DNA of 64,000 nucleotides. Source: Kluyveromyces lactis. Taxonomy: Eukaryota > Ascomycota > Saccharomycetes > Saccharomycetales > Saccharomycetaceae. Of the stretch, positions 38,245-48,162 are shown in pieces; position 1 is the stretch's first letter; each line of letters begins with the position of its first letter. The position numbers were made by a program, and so were the translations under genes. Below the pieces are notes generated by a model, which worked only from the letters and a program-made list of their open reading frames with translations, searched no databases and was not told the DNA's origin. Location: NCBI RefSeq assembly GCF_000002515.2, contig NC_006037.1:806001-870000 (forward strand). Reading direction: 5' to 3'.

Positions 38245-40578
38245 TTACACTTGTTTGCCGGAGTGCTTACTTCTCCACTTCTCGACATCCTTTTCATCGA
38301 TACGGCTGAATAAGTATTCGGCCTTGTTAATGTTATGGCCAGGTCTGATAGGTAGGTTGAAGTGATCGTCGATACGCAGAGCTGGAGCATTTAGCATTCT
38401 GTAGATGATTTCCGAAGTCTCTGGAATGAATGGAGACATGATAGATGCGACAGTGTAGATAATGTTTAATGCAACACCAACAACGGCATCAGACTTAGCA
38501 GGTTCTTGAGCGAATAAAGAGTTATCCAATTTGTTGTCCTGTAAAAATTGGTTACCACGAGCGGATAAAGTCATTGCGATTTCCAAACCACGTCTCAAGT
38601 GCACTTTCTCCATATTGTCCACGTAATTAGTTAGAATTTCATCTATATCCTTTTTCAATTGTGCGTAACCTGGTAGGTTGTCAACGTTGAAGTCTGGCAC
38701 GACACCGTTGTATTTTGCGTTGACGAATTTCACTACTCTGTTCACGAAGTTACCCAAGTTTGCTAGAAGTTCGCTATTGTTTCTAGCAGCAAAGTCACTC
38801 CAAGAGAATTGGGAATCAGAAGTTTCTGGCCTTACAGAAATCAAATAGTATCTCCATACACTAGGTGACAAACCAATTTCTTGTGCGTTGTTACCGAAGA
38901 CACCGATACTTCTGGATTTGGAGAATTTACCACCTTCATATTGTAAATATTCTGTGGTATTCAAATGATGCAACATGGTCCAGTCATCACCGGTACCCAG
39001 TTGAGAACCTGGGAAAATAACAGTGTGGAATGGGACATTATCTTTACCCATGAATTGATATAGATCAATGTTGTTAGGATTCTTCCACCATTGTTCCCAT
39101 TTGTTAGTGTAATTGGCGGTGATAGAAACGTAACCAATACAGGCATCGAACCAAACGTATAACACTTTCTCCTTATAGTTTTCAAGTGGCACTGGAGTAC
39201 CCCAAACCAAATCTCTGGTAATACAACGAGGATGAAGACCTTCCTTCAACCAAGATTGAGTGATAGTCTTAGAATTCTTGGACCAATTACCCTTAGAAGA
39301 GGCTTCATCGACCCATTTCTTGATTTCTGGTTCCAGCTTATCCAACGACATGAAGATATGGTCGGAATCACGTGGTTCAGGAACACCGTCATCTAGCTTA
39401 CAACGAGGGTCAATCAATTCGAATGGGTTCAACAAAGCACCACACTTATCACATTGATCACCACGAGCGTCTTCGTAACCACATTTTGGACATGTACCTT
39501 CCACATATCTATCAGCTAAGTAACCCTTGTGAGCTGGGCAGTACAACTGTTTCATTGTCTGCTCTTCCAAAAAGCCTCTATCATATAACTTCATGAAAAT
39601 GTCTTGAGCAATGGCAGTTTGCTTTTCGGTAGTGGTTCTACCGAAATAATCAAATCCGATTTGGAACCATTTGTAAACGTCAGAATGAACCTTATGGTAT
39701 TTGTCACATAATTCACGAGGTGTGACACCATCTTCCAAAGCCTTGGTCTCAGTTGCTGTACCGTATTCATCGGTACCACAGATGTATAGTGCGTTGTAGT
39801 TTCTACCCTTGGCGAAACGAGAATAAATATCAGCAGATAAAACACTACCGACAATGTTACCCAAATGTGGTACGTTGTTGACGTATGGCAAAGCAGACGT
39901 AATCAAAATATTACGTTCTCCCTCCTTTGGCAAAATTTCAGCATCCTGAGACTTCATCAAATGCTCTTGTGACACATTTACCGCACCTGTGTGCTTATAA
40001 TCAGTTGAAGAACGGACGATCTTCGTCTTGGCCAATTTCAAAGCTTCTTGTAGTCTCTCCGGCAAAGAAGTGATTCTCGCCTCAACAGCAGCAGGGTCTA
40101 AAGCGTATGTGTTTGCAAAAATAACAATTCTAGTGGCAGACAAAGGTTCCTCGACGCTTGTTAAATAATTATCCAACGATTTCTGCACCGCTTCAGCAAG
40201 ATGTTCTTTGATCGGATCTTTATGCGAAGCGAATGCTTCCAAAGAAGATACAGCGAAATTGTACTCGTTAGATTCTTCCTCTTCAAAATCGTTCAAAACA
40301 TATCTCAAGATAGCATTAGCATCGAATAAACGGAACCCAGTGGAATCAATGACCAACTGTGGGATGAGAACATCCTTGTTCTCTTCCAATTTCAAATTTC
40401 CAGATGATAGAAGAGCATAAGCTAATTTGATATTGTTGGCCAACTGTAAAGCGGAAGTGTGACCTTTGGACTGGTCAAAAGAAATATGAGATGATGCCAT
40501 AGCTAGGCTGATGGGTCTTAGTGTATCAGTGGCCCTCTTAGTGGTAAATCTGTCGCCATTTCTTCGAATGTTAGTCAT
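38245..40578 (-). CDS. MES1: Methionyl-tRNA synthetase
   Basis: A 777-residue class I aminoacyl-tRNA synthetase charging tRNA-Met (S. cerevisiae cytosolic Mes1: 751, YGR264C). An N-terminal GST-like domain, which binds Arc1 in S. cerevisiae, comes before the catalytic core. HLGN (238-241) is the HIGH motif. A Cys-knuckle zinc region reads CPAHKGYL...CPKCGYE...CDKCG. KFSKS is the KMSKS motif. The C-terminal anticodon-binding helices end in SKHSGKQV. The first ATG adds 26 residues before MASSHISFDQSK, the sequence that aligns with the S. cerevisiae start. The second ATG, at 40500, would give 751 residues, exactly the S. cerevisiae length. The extension is basic and hydroxyl-rich; both starts are plausible. 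Confidence 0.95.
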   Translation of the reverse strand: MTNIRRNGDRFTTKRATDTLRPISLAMASSHISFDQSKGHTSALQLANNIKLAYALLSSGNLKLEENKDVLIPQLVIDSTGFRLFDANAILRYVLNDFEEEESNEYNFAVSSLEAFASHKDPIKEHLAEAVQKSLDNYLTSVEEPLSATRIVIFANTYALDPAAVEARITSLPERLQEALKLAKTKIVRSSTDYKHTGAVNVSQEHLMKSQDAEILPKEGERNILITSALPYVNNVPHLGNIVGSVLSADIYSRFAKGRNYNALYICGTDEYGTATETKALEDGVTPRELCDKYHKVHSDVYKWFQIGFDYFGRTTTEKQTAIAQDIFMKLYDRGFLEEQTMKQLYCPAHKGYLADRYVEGTCPKCGYEDARGDQCDKCGALLNPFELIDPRCKLDDGVPEPRDSDHIFMSLDKLEPEIKKWVDEASSKGNWSKNSKTITQSWLKEGLHPRCITRDLVWGTPVPLENYKEKVLYVWFDACIGYVSITANYTNKWEQWWKNPNNIDLYQFMGKDNVPFHTVIFPGSQLGTGDDWTMLHHLNTTEYLQYEGGKFSKSRSIGVFGNNAQEIGLSPSVWRYYLISVRPETSDSQFSWSDFAARNNSELLANLGNFVNRVVKFVNAKYNGVVPDFNVDNLPGYAQLKKDIDEILTNYVDNMEKVHLRRGLEIAMTLSARGNQFLQDNKLDNSLFAQEPAKSDAVVGVALNIIYTVASIMSPFIPETSEIIYRMLNAPALRIDDHFNLPIRPGHNINKAEYLFSRIDEKDVEKWRSKHSGKQV

Positions 40579-41035
40579 CGTTCAATATACAGAAAGATAT
40601 CACGCTTCAAAAATTTTCAGTTTCATTGATTTGACTGCTTTTCGATAAATGTGTCGAAAGACAGAATAAGGTGGTACAGGGAAGATAAGACAGGACAATG
40701 AAGCAGCACCCTTCTGGTTGATGTTGAAGCTTGGGAATTGAAGGTGATTTTTTGTGCTGGACTCTGAATTTACTACGTACTAAATAATTCTATTTAATAT
40801 TTGGTGTCAAGTTTTGTGTATTTCGTTTCGTCAAACTTTTTAAATTGAAAGAGTACTTTAGACTGTCAAAGTTCCTTCTATGCTTAAAAAGGTTCAAAAA
40901 ATATACGGATGCAGGTAGTTATTAACCATGATGCTAATTCCTGTAAGTATTTATACAGTTTTCTATATTCATACAAAAAATAATAATAGTAACAAAAGTA
41001 ATAGAAGGTTGGTATGCGAGTTTCCTTTCAAATTT
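40579..41035. other. Intergenic: MES1 promoter and HAS1 3' flank
   Basis: 457 bp with no supported gene and no strong motif. Confidence 0.55.
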
Positions 41036-42529
41036 TCAATCCTTGGTTCTTCTTTTCTTGGTGGCTGGGGTCTTCCCACTAGCACCGATTGTAATGTTGA
41101 CCTTTGGAGGCACAGGGAATCCGTACGATTTAGCGACCTTGGCTAGATCAAGTTTATCTATCTGATATACCGTTTTTAAGGAATGGGATGCATATGCTTG
41201 TAGATAAGATCTGTAACCATCCTTAGCAATTTGATGTAAGTAATAGTTCGATTTGATCAGTTTTTCCAATTGTGCTTGTACGTTAGCGATCTTATTAGTG
41301 GGGAATTCGTATTCGTTCAATGGGACCTTAGCAGCCTTCAAATACCTTAGGAATCCTAATTCGGTTGGGGTCAAGAACATCAAAGATTTACCTTTACCCT
41401 TGGTACCTCTTGCAGTTCTTCCTACTCTATGAATATAGTCTCTTGGATCATCTGGAGGATCAAATTGGATGATCCAATCTACCGCTGGGATATCCAAACC
41501 TCTTGCTGCCACATCGGTACACACTAGAATACCACGTTCAGCGTTACAGAATTCGAAGAAAGTGTTTGTTCTCTTCTGTTGCTTTTGCTTACCGTGCAAT
41601 TCCAACACTGGTAAATCGATATAGTTCAAAAGTTCGGCGTAGTACTTCACAGAATTACATGACGATAAGAAAACAATGACTTTCTTCTTTTGGTTTCTCT
41701 TCAAGAACGAGAACAATAGTAGGAATCTCTTATCGCTCTCGCAAACAACGTAACCTTGTTCTAACCCATCTGCCGTTGAAGTATCCTTCTCAGAATCCAC
41801 GTTAATGAACAAGGGACCTGGTCTCAAAGAGATACGCGCCAAATCCTCAACCTTAGTGGTCTGTGTAGCAGAGAAAAGCATCGATTGTCTATCCTCGTTT
41901 GGTAAGATCTTGATAATCTGTCTCATTTCATCTTCGAACCCAATTTCCAAGATACGATCCGCTTCATCGATGACAAGAGCCTTCAAGTTCTTAAAGATGA
42001 AGCCCTTAGTGTTTTGTAAATGATCCAACAAACGACCTGGAGTAGCAATCAAGATGTTAACACCTTTCATTAACTTATCCGCTTCTTGTCTACGGTTTGC
42101 ACCTCCAATGACAATACCAAAAGTTTGACTGTGGAATTCCATCAATTCACGAGCAACACCAAAGATTTGCAACGCTAATTCTCTCGTAGGAGTAATCACA
42201 ATGACACCGGTACCATTTCTTGGCTTGAATTTCAAAGAATGTAACATCTCGATAGCTGGAATCAAAAATGCCAAAGTCTTACCTGAACCGGTCTTGGCAG
42301 CACCCAACACATCCTTCCCTGCCAAAAGAGGAGGAATGGTACGAGTCTGAACAGCAGTCATCTGCGTGAAGCCCATCTTACCGATAGCCTTCATGGTACC
42401 ATCACTAAGCTTCAAATCACTAAAAGAACCCTCTACTTCACCAGTAGTAGCAGTGTCCTTGACTACAGTTTCGGTTTCCGCATGGTCTTGTTCAGACTCA
42501 GCGTCTCTGACACGTTTGTTACCTGCCAT
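41036..42529 (-). CDS. HAS1: DEAD-box RNA helicase Has1
   Basis: A 497-residue DEAD-box ATPase (S. cerevisiae Has1: 505, YMR290C), needed in the nucleolus for 40S and 60S ribosome assembly, including release of U14 snoRNA. Motifs in order: Q motif (GFTQMTAVQ), Walker A AKTGSGKT (78-85), [21 protein letters not shown] ([10 protein letters not shown]), SAT (LFSATQT), ARGLD and HRVGRTARG. The lysine-rich C-terminus ([11 protein letters not shown]) fits nucleolar targeting. The start is the ATG giving MAGNKRVRD. Its promoter has the expected PAC and RRPE elements. Confidence 0.97.
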   Translation of the reverse strand: MAGNKRVRDAESEQDHAETETVVKDTATTGEVEGSFSDLKLSDGTMKAIGKMGFTQMTAVQTRTIPPLLAGKDVLGAAKTGSGKTLAFLIPAIEMLHSLKFKPRNGTGVIVITPTRELALQIFGVARELMEFHSQTFGIVIGGANRRQEADKLMKGVNILIATPGRLLDHLQNTKGFIFKNLKALVIDEADRILEIGFEDEMRQIIKILPNEDRQSMLFSATQTTKVEDLARISLRPGPLFINVDSEKDTSTADGLEQGYVVCESDKRFLLLFSFLKRNQKKKVIVFLSSCNSVKYYAELLNYIDLPVLELHGKQKQQKRTNTFFEFCNAERGILVCTDVAARGLDIPAVDWIIQFDPPDDPRDYIHRVGRTARGTKGKGKSLMFLTPTELGFLRYLKAAKVPLNEYEFPTNKIANVQAQLEKLIKSNYYLHQIAKDGYRSYLQAYASHSLKTVYQIDKLDLAKVAKSYGFPVPPKVNITIGASGKTPATKKRRTKD

Positions 42530-42549
42530 AATTGAAATCACTTTACCTT

Positions 42550-42560
42550 GGGGGGGGGGG
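42550..42560 (-). repeat. 11-nt poly-C run in the HAS1 leader
   Basis: Eleven consecutive G on the + strand, read as C11 on the HAS1 strand, 21-31 nt upstream of the HAS1 ATG and probably inside its 5' UTR. A length-variable mononucleotide tract is likely. Confidence 0.8.
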
Positions 42561-42631
42561 ACTGATACTAGAATAATAGACTAATACAACAGAGAAGGCA
42601 GGATATTTATACAAGAACTTCCGTTCTTCAT

Positions 42632-42670
42632 CATCTCATCTCATCTCATCTCTGTAGCTCATCTCATCGC
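42632..42670 (-). promoter_or_regulatory. PAC box with expanded GATGAG repeats (HAS1)
   Basis: On the HAS1 strand, GCGATGAGATGAG (42670-42658) is an exact PAC box. Four further copies of the 5-bp unit AGATG follow (CATCT x4 on the + strand, 42632-42651). PAC elements control ribosome-biogenesis genes, consistent with HAS1. It lies 103-141 bp upstream of the ATG. Confidence 0.8.
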
Positions 42671-42686
42671 ATTGAATCTTTTGAAC

Positions 42687-42699
42687 AAAAATTTTTTCT
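42687..42699 (-). promoter_or_regulatory. RRPE-like element (HAS1)
   Basis: AGAAAAAATTTTT on the HAS1 strand resembles the ribosomal RNA processing element (TGAAAAATTTT, Stb3-bound). It lies 17 bp distal to the PAC box, the usual PAC/RRPE arrangement of Ribi genes. Confidence 0.6.
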
Positions 42700-42715
42700 G
42701 AAAAAGAAATTGATG

Positions 42716-42725
42716 GTCACGTGAC
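42716..42725. promoter_or_regulatory. CACGTG palindrome between HAS1 and YGR266W orthologue
   Basis: GTCACGTGAC is a perfect 10-bp palindrome of the Cbf1/Pho4 type in the 691-bp divergent region (42530-43220). Apart from the HAS1 elements listed, I see no other gene or motif in that region. Confidence 0.5.
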
Positions 42726-43220
42726 TCAAGAGCAGAACCAGCTGAAGACATATGTGCTATATACTAGTTCACTGGAGCACTGCAACACTTCGTGGTATCT
42801 TAAGAAGTGTAGAAACACTATATACAACCTTTAAACCACTTCTGGCCTCATAGATCACACAGGAACCCCTCTTTTAAGGCTTAAAAGCAACATTCGAGAC
42901 CCTTTGCTCTCGAGATTACAACATTTTGCACTGATTTTTGCACCGAAATATGGCTGAAAGCATTGAAATGGAAAAAGTTAATTTTGGAAAATGATTCGAT
43001 GCTTTAAAGTATGCACCTTGGTACAAATAGGAAATAACTGTTATTCATACAAGTTTAACACTTTTATACACGTTTATATTTGTTTGTACCATTCAGATTT
43101 TTCAAGTCTAACACCAGACAATAGGATATCGAAAGAATTTGTGTTAAAAGTCATCAGTAGGGCCTTTTTCGTTTTCTTTCCCTTATTTATTTGCTTTCTA
43201 TATTTATTTTGCATTTTGTC

Positions 43221-45305
43221 ATGTCCGATGCTTCCACCTGGTTCAATGAAGTGGATCCCCGTGAATTATACGCTGATAAGGTCATTGGGTGCGATGGGTG
43301 CGGTGATTCTCCGTTAAATGGGAAAAAAGATGGGATTGTTTGTGGTCCGATATTACGTCTCATAAACGTTGATTATGAAAAGAATTTGTACCGTGGGTCG
43401 ATGCTTATCGTTACCAAGGGTGAAGTTGCTGAGCCAAAAGTTGAATTTCAAGTTGGCCAGAGTGAGGAGAAGAATTTAGGGTCTGAATCCAAGCATCCTA
43501 ATTTGGAAACGGGCCAATTTGTTGCGACGAAATTTTATTCGGAGTCTGATTACAGCTTCTATCGTTATGCGATTGAGATCGAGCTTGATTCTGTGGAACG
43601 TATGTGTAAGTATTCCATTGATGGTAAATTGGAACCTCAGTATAGGTTTTTCATCCCAAGCCAAACTACCAATTTTAACACAATTTCCGTGTCCTGTAAT
43701 GGGTTTTCCTTGTCTGTTGATACTACCAAGTTCAAAGGGTCTATGTGGTACGATATCTTGAGGAAACATGCAAACGTCCATTATCATGTCATTTTAGGTG
43801 GTGGTGACCAGATTTATTCTGATTCCATCAAACTTTATTGTGAGAGCTTCCAAAACTGGCTGAAAACTAGCGACCCGATCAAGAAATATTCTACGAAATG
43901 TTCCCCGGAGATGAGATCTGACATGGACCAGTTTTATTTGAAAGAATATTTGGAATGGTTCGGGTACGGCCATTGGAAGGGGTCTACTGAAAATTCAAGG
44001 ACCACCCAGAGATGTTTCCCAATTGCAATGTCGACTATCCCATCTATTAACATGTTTGATGACCACGATATCATCGACGGGTACGGTTCTTACTCTCATA
44101 AATTCATGTTTACTGACGTTTTCAAATCCGTTGGTAAATCCGCGTACAAGTACTACATGTTATTCCAGCATCATACCTCTATTGAGGAACCTGAAGCATA
44201 TAACAAGGAAAAATGTTGGGTGATTGGCGCTCAGCCAGGTGCGTACATCGGCGAAAAATCCCATTCCGTTTATACTAGACTCGGCCCCACCATGGCTGTT
44301 CTTGGTATCGATTGTAGAACTGAACGTAAATTGACCGAGATCTGTTCCAAGAAAACCTACGATATCCTTTTTGATAAGTTGGCACAAGATGCGAAACTGG
44401 GCAAATTAGACCATCTTTTACTCATGCTCGGTGTTCCAATCGCTTATCCCAGATTAGTTTGGTTGGAGTACATCTTCTCCAGCAAGTTCCTCTTCATCTT
44501 CAAATGGTTATCGAAGAAGGGGATCCTTGCCAAGGGCTTGGTGAATGAGTTTAATGGGGACGTCGAGCTATTGGACGATTTGAACGACCATTGGTGTGCG
44601 CATTACCATAAGAAGGAGAGAAACTATCTCTTGGCTAGATTACAAGACTTCTCAGCCAAGCAAGGGATCAGAGTTACCATCCTTTCTGGTGATGTCCACT
44701 TGGCCTCTGTCGGTAGATTCAAATCCAAGGTTCATACCCACCATATCACTTCTGCGAAAGTCGATCAAGACAAAAAAGTCTTGAACGAACCTGAAAAGGA
44801 CGTCAGATTGATGTTGAACGTCATTTCAAGTGCTGTGGTAAACACACCACCACCAGACCAAATGGCCAAGTTGCTACAAAAAAGAGTGAAGAACCATCAT
44901 TTCGATGCAAGCACGGACGAGGATTCGGTGCCAATCTTCACCACTGACGTCGATGGCGAAAATCGTTCCAGTAACGCCTTCATGAACCGTAGAAACTGGT
45001 CCGATATCATACCTGTCACGACGGTCCTCAAGAACAAATATCTAAACGACCAATACAAATTTGAAATCGGTGATAAGATAGTCCCTGGAAGAGTCGGAAT
45101 CAAGACCCAAATTGACGAAAAGACTAATATTGGCCACATCCCATATCCAGTTACCGAAAAGGGTATTATTGCAACAATTCATATTGAAAAGGATACCAGT
45201 TCTGCAGAATCAGAAACGGTAGGTTACACAATTCCAATCCCAGAACTACAAGCCACTGAAGAAAACCTCTCCCATGCAGGTATCAAGCATTTAGATCTAG
45301 CATAA
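43221..45305 (+). CDS. PhoD-like metallophosphatase-fold protein, YGR266W orthologue
   Basis: A 694-residue protein matching S. cerevisiae YGR266W (701 residues), which is reported at the mitochondrial outer membrane and plasma membrane but has no known reaction. The PhoD-like metallophosphatase signature is visible: GGGDQIYSD (193-201), FDDHDIIDG with Asp280, Asp281, His282 and Asp283, LGIDCRTERK, and LSGDVHLAS with Asp491 and His493. A Cys-rich start (IGCDGCGDSP) may bind metal. A hydrophobic patch (SSKFLFIFKWLSKK) is too short to call a membrane span with confidence. The start is the ATG giving MSDASTW; an upstream TTG is in frame. Substrate unknown. Confidence 0.88.
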   Translation: MSDASTWFNEVDPRELYADKVIGCDGCGDSPLNGKKDGIVCGPILRLINVDYEKNLYRGSMLIVTKGEVAEPKVEFQVGQSEEKNLGSESKHPNLETGQFVATKFYSESDYSFYRYAIEIELDSVERMCKYSIDGKLEPQYRFFIPSQTTNFNTISVSCNGFSLSVDTTKFKGSMWYDILRKHANVHYHVILGGGDQIYSDSIKLYCESFQNWLKTSDPIKKYSTKCSPEMRSDMDQFYLKEYLEWFGYGHWKGSTENSRTTQRCFPIAMSTIPSINMFDDHDIIDGYGSYSHKFMFTDVFKSVGKSAYKYYMLFQHHTSIEEPEAYNKEKCWVIGAQPGAYIGEKSHSVYTRLGPTMAVLGIDCRTERKLTEICSKKTYDILFDKLAQDAKLGKLDHLLLMLGVPIAYPRLVWLEYIFSSKFLFIFKWLSKKGILAKGLVNEFNGDVELLDDLNDHWCAHYHKKERNYLLARLQDFSAKQGIRVTILSGDVHLASVGRFKSKVHTHHITSAKVDQDKKVLNEPEKDVRLMLNVISSAVVNTPPPDQMAKLLQKRVKNHHFDASTDEDSVPIFTTDVDGENRSSNAFMNRRNWSDIIPVTTVLKNKYLNDQYKFEIGDKIVPGRVGIKTQIDEKTNIGHIPYPVTEKGIIATIHIEKDTSSAESETVGYTIPIPELQATEENLSHAGIKHLDLA

Positions 45306-45951
45306 AACGAAAGCTTTCTCCCCACCTTAGAAAAAAAGAAAACTGATAGTGCCCAAACTTTTAACATTTGTAACGTATAATTGTAATACTTAATATCAAT
45401 CAATATCTATTTAACACCCTATATGACTATCTGACCTGACAGATTGGAAAGATCTGACAGACACTTCCCTCCGGATTAATTTCTCTTCTTTTTGACAGCG
45501 TATTATCGGAAAAACTCCTCAATTCAACTTCGTCTCCACAATTGAAAAACCGGGACAGAAATACCCGTACAACGGTTCTCAAAAAGGTAAATAAAAGGAA
45601 AAATAGAGAGAAAAAGAAAGAAAATCTAATAGTGGAACCTGCAGAACAACCTGATTCACTTTTTTTCGTTTTTTTCCGGAACAATGTGGTGCGTTTCCTT
45701 AAGCTAAAGAAATGTCAACTTATATATATATAAAGAAATGCTGCTTCGGTGAATATTTATTGCTAAAGAACTGTTCCTGGGGTTTATCTCTTGTCTGGAA
45801 AGTTGTCCAGTCTCCATACGTAGGAGTTATCATCAACATACTATAGCTTCAACAGATAGGAGATACTGAGAAAGAGTAGGATAGTAAGATAGAAAGTTTA
45901 AACGATAAAAAGAGACTGGTTCTTCCTTTGCATAAAAAAATCCGGAGAAAT
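45306..45951. other. Intergenic: YGR266W-orthologue 3' flank and TDA1 promoter
   Basis: 646 bp without a supported gene. CTGACAGA occurs twice near 45438 and 45455, a (TA)n tract runs at about 45721-45731, and A-rich/T-rich blocks lie at 45590-45675. The small open frames here are lysine-rich translations of A-tracts. Confidence 0.55.
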
Positions 45952-47625
45952 ATGTCTATAGCAACTTCTGATTATTCACGAATTGATGATAAGGTTTGGC
46001 CAACTGCCAACCGCACTGGTCCCAAGGAGGATCCGTCCAAATACCATTGTACGTATGTGACGAAAAAAGTGGCTCTTGGTGATGGCCATTTCAGCGTGGT
46101 GAAGGAATGTATGAATACAATGACTGGAGATAGATATGCTATGAAACTGGTTCACAAGTCGTTGGTTATGGATAAATTACAGTTGATCCAGAGGGAAGTG
46201 AGTGTTTTGAAGAGAGTAAGTTCATTGATTAGGGAACTCGAGACTTTAAATCAGAAAGTAGCAGGTTCTGGTAGTAATCATGGTGATGTTTTCGAGGGTC
46301 ATCATCACGTTTTGCAACTATTCGATTTCTTTGAGACTTCGAAGAGTATCGTTTTGGTGACGCAGCTATGTGAGTCGGAGGATTTGTACGATAAGATTTT
46401 AAATGCGGGTCATTTGGATCTAGAGACTCAAGTGAAACCGTTTACTGCGTGCTTGTTGAGTGCTTTGCAATTTTTGCACGGTAATGGGATCATTCATCGT
46501 GATCTTAAGGCTGAAAACGTTCTCTTTAGGTTGAAGACCAAGACGAACATGATTGAATTACCTAGGGATGATGCTATGTACGATAAATCGGCTCACGATT
46601 TGATTTTGGCAGATTTTGGTTTGGCTATAAGTACGGAAACTGGTAGTAAAGAGTTTGTCGGAACAATCTCATATTTGGCTCCGGAACTCGTGGCCTGTAA
46701 GAATAGTGGTAAACAGTCTAGTATCCAGAATGGTAGGTTAAAACCATATGGGACAGGTGTAGACGTGTGGGCTCTCGGTGTTCTATGTTATTTCATGGCA
46801 TGTGGGTATATGCCGTTTGATTGTGAAACTGACGCGGAAACTATGGAATATATCGCCAATAGTGATTATTACATGGATGAGGATATGTCCAAAGATGATA
46901 AATATAAACAATTTTGGTCGTTTTTGGAGAAATGTTTCGAGGTGGATATGGATAAAAGAGCTTCTGCGGACGAGTTAAGTGCACATTCGTTCGTATGTCC
47001 GCAATATTTCCCAAACAAGTCACCTACTCCAATTATCGACTCACCAAGGGCACCTGCTCTTAGGGTTTCAAAATCTTCGACTTCTTTGCATAGTCTTGAA
47101 CCACCTTCAAGATCAGCTAGTACTGTTTCCCTAAATCTGAATGAGCCCATGAAACGTTCTGATTCCAGAGAAGTCAATCTAAACAGAATCAGGGAGACGT
47201 TACGTAAAACATTATCGATGACATCAATAAAGAGGGAACCTAATGTGCTGCTAAATGTGCCAAGTGGTAGTAATTCAGCCAATTTCAACAGAGCCAGCTC
47301 TACGTTGAAGTTAGAACCCGAGCCACCAAATGTTGCATTGATGAACGGATGTCTATGCGCTACTCCAGAGTCGTGCTCAAATTTCACCACATCCCCATCA
47401 ATGTCCAGAAATGGATCTAAGAATAACCTTCAAACGGCAATTGGATCATGGAATGAATCTAGCCTTTCGGGACTCAATTCAGGAGCAACTTTAGCCTTTG
47501 ACAGGAATTCCTTCGATTTTACCAAACTGAATAATACATCTTTATCGCCATCGGTACCAACGTCATCTTCTTCAAATGATGCAAGAAAAGATAAGATCGT
47601 TTTCCAACTCGGGGAAGATGACTGA
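45952..47625 (+). CDS. TDA1: Serine/threonine kinase Tda1
   Basis: A 557-residue protein kinase (S. cerevisiae Tda1: 586, YMR291W), a CAMK-type kinase tied to glucose signalling and to hexokinase 2 phosphorylation at Ser15 under low glucose. The kinase domain is about 35-345: Gly-rich loop (LGDGHFSVV), YAMKLVHKS lysine, HRDLKAEN with Asp184, DFG with Asp221, and SYLAPE in the activation segment. The domain carries an insert between the third and fourth strands (SSLIRELETLNQKVAGSGSN). The long C-terminal tail is Ser/Asn-rich and ends FQLGEDD. The start is the ATG at 45952; the frame opens upstream only from a TTG. Confidence 0.93.
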   Translation: MSIATSDYSRIDDKVWPTANRTGPKEDPSKYHCTYVTKKVALGDGHFSVVKECMNTMTGDRYAMKLVHKSLVMDKLQLIQREVSVLKRVSSLIRELETLNQKVAGSGSNHGDVFEGHHHVLQLFDFFETSKSIVLVTQLCESEDLYDKILNAGHLDLETQVKPFTACLLSALQFLHGNGIIHRDLKAENVLFRLKTKTNMIELPRDDAMYDKSAHDLILADFGLAISTETGSKEFVGTISYLAPELVACKNSGKQSSIQNGRLKPYGTGVDVWALGVLCYFMACGYMPFDCETDAETMEYIANSDYYMDEDMSKDDKYKQFWSFLEKCFEVDMDKRASADELSAHSFVCPQYFPNKSPTPIIDSPRAPALRVSKSSTSLHSLEPPSRSASTVSLNLNEPMKRSDSREVNLNRIRETLRKTLSMTSIKREPNVLLNVPSGSNSANFNRASSTLKLEPEPPNVALMNGCLCATPESCSNFTTSPSMSRNGSKNNLQTAIGSWNESSLSGLNSGATLAFDRNSFDFTKLNNTSLSPSVPTSSSSNDARKDKIVFQLGEDD

Positions 47626-48162
47626 AAACATTATGGATAGACTTTAAAACACTTGTGGTTCCGTATAACAATCTCAATATTATTATCTTTATACATATAG
47701 GCGTTAAAATTAGAATTAAATATAGAAGTTGAAGCAATACTGGGCTGGCAGTAATCTTACAGATATTTTTTCCGGTTCAAGAGGAGAGTACGAAATAAAA
47801 CAAGGTGTAACGAGCGTTGAAAGCTCTTGATGGAAACAAATTAAATTGGTAATTGATGTTTCATGAAGTTGAATGCATGTAAACTGAGTAAAAAAAAAAT
47901 TGAAATGAATCTCTATAAGGTGTGTGATGAGGAAAAGTTTTGCTCGTGCCTGTGCCTTGCACAAGTATGCGTATAACTTGAAAAGCTGGTACCTTATAAT
48001 GCGAGTAGTAATTATTATTGGATGTTCTATTATCTTTCCATTCCTCTTGCTGTTGAAACAATTAAAAAACCGGTATCGTATTGTATCTCTTATGCTTGTA
48101 GATAATCAAAGTCAAAAAAAAATTTTTAAAGGTAGCTTAAAACCAGGTCTAATGATGAATCA
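47626..48162. other. Intergenic, convergent TDA1/FOL2
   Basis: 537 bp between two converging genes. One open frame (47927-48295, + strand) encodes a hydrophobic stretch but runs antisense into FOL2 and is not supported as a gene. Otherwise AT-rich 3' flanks. Confidence 0.55.
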
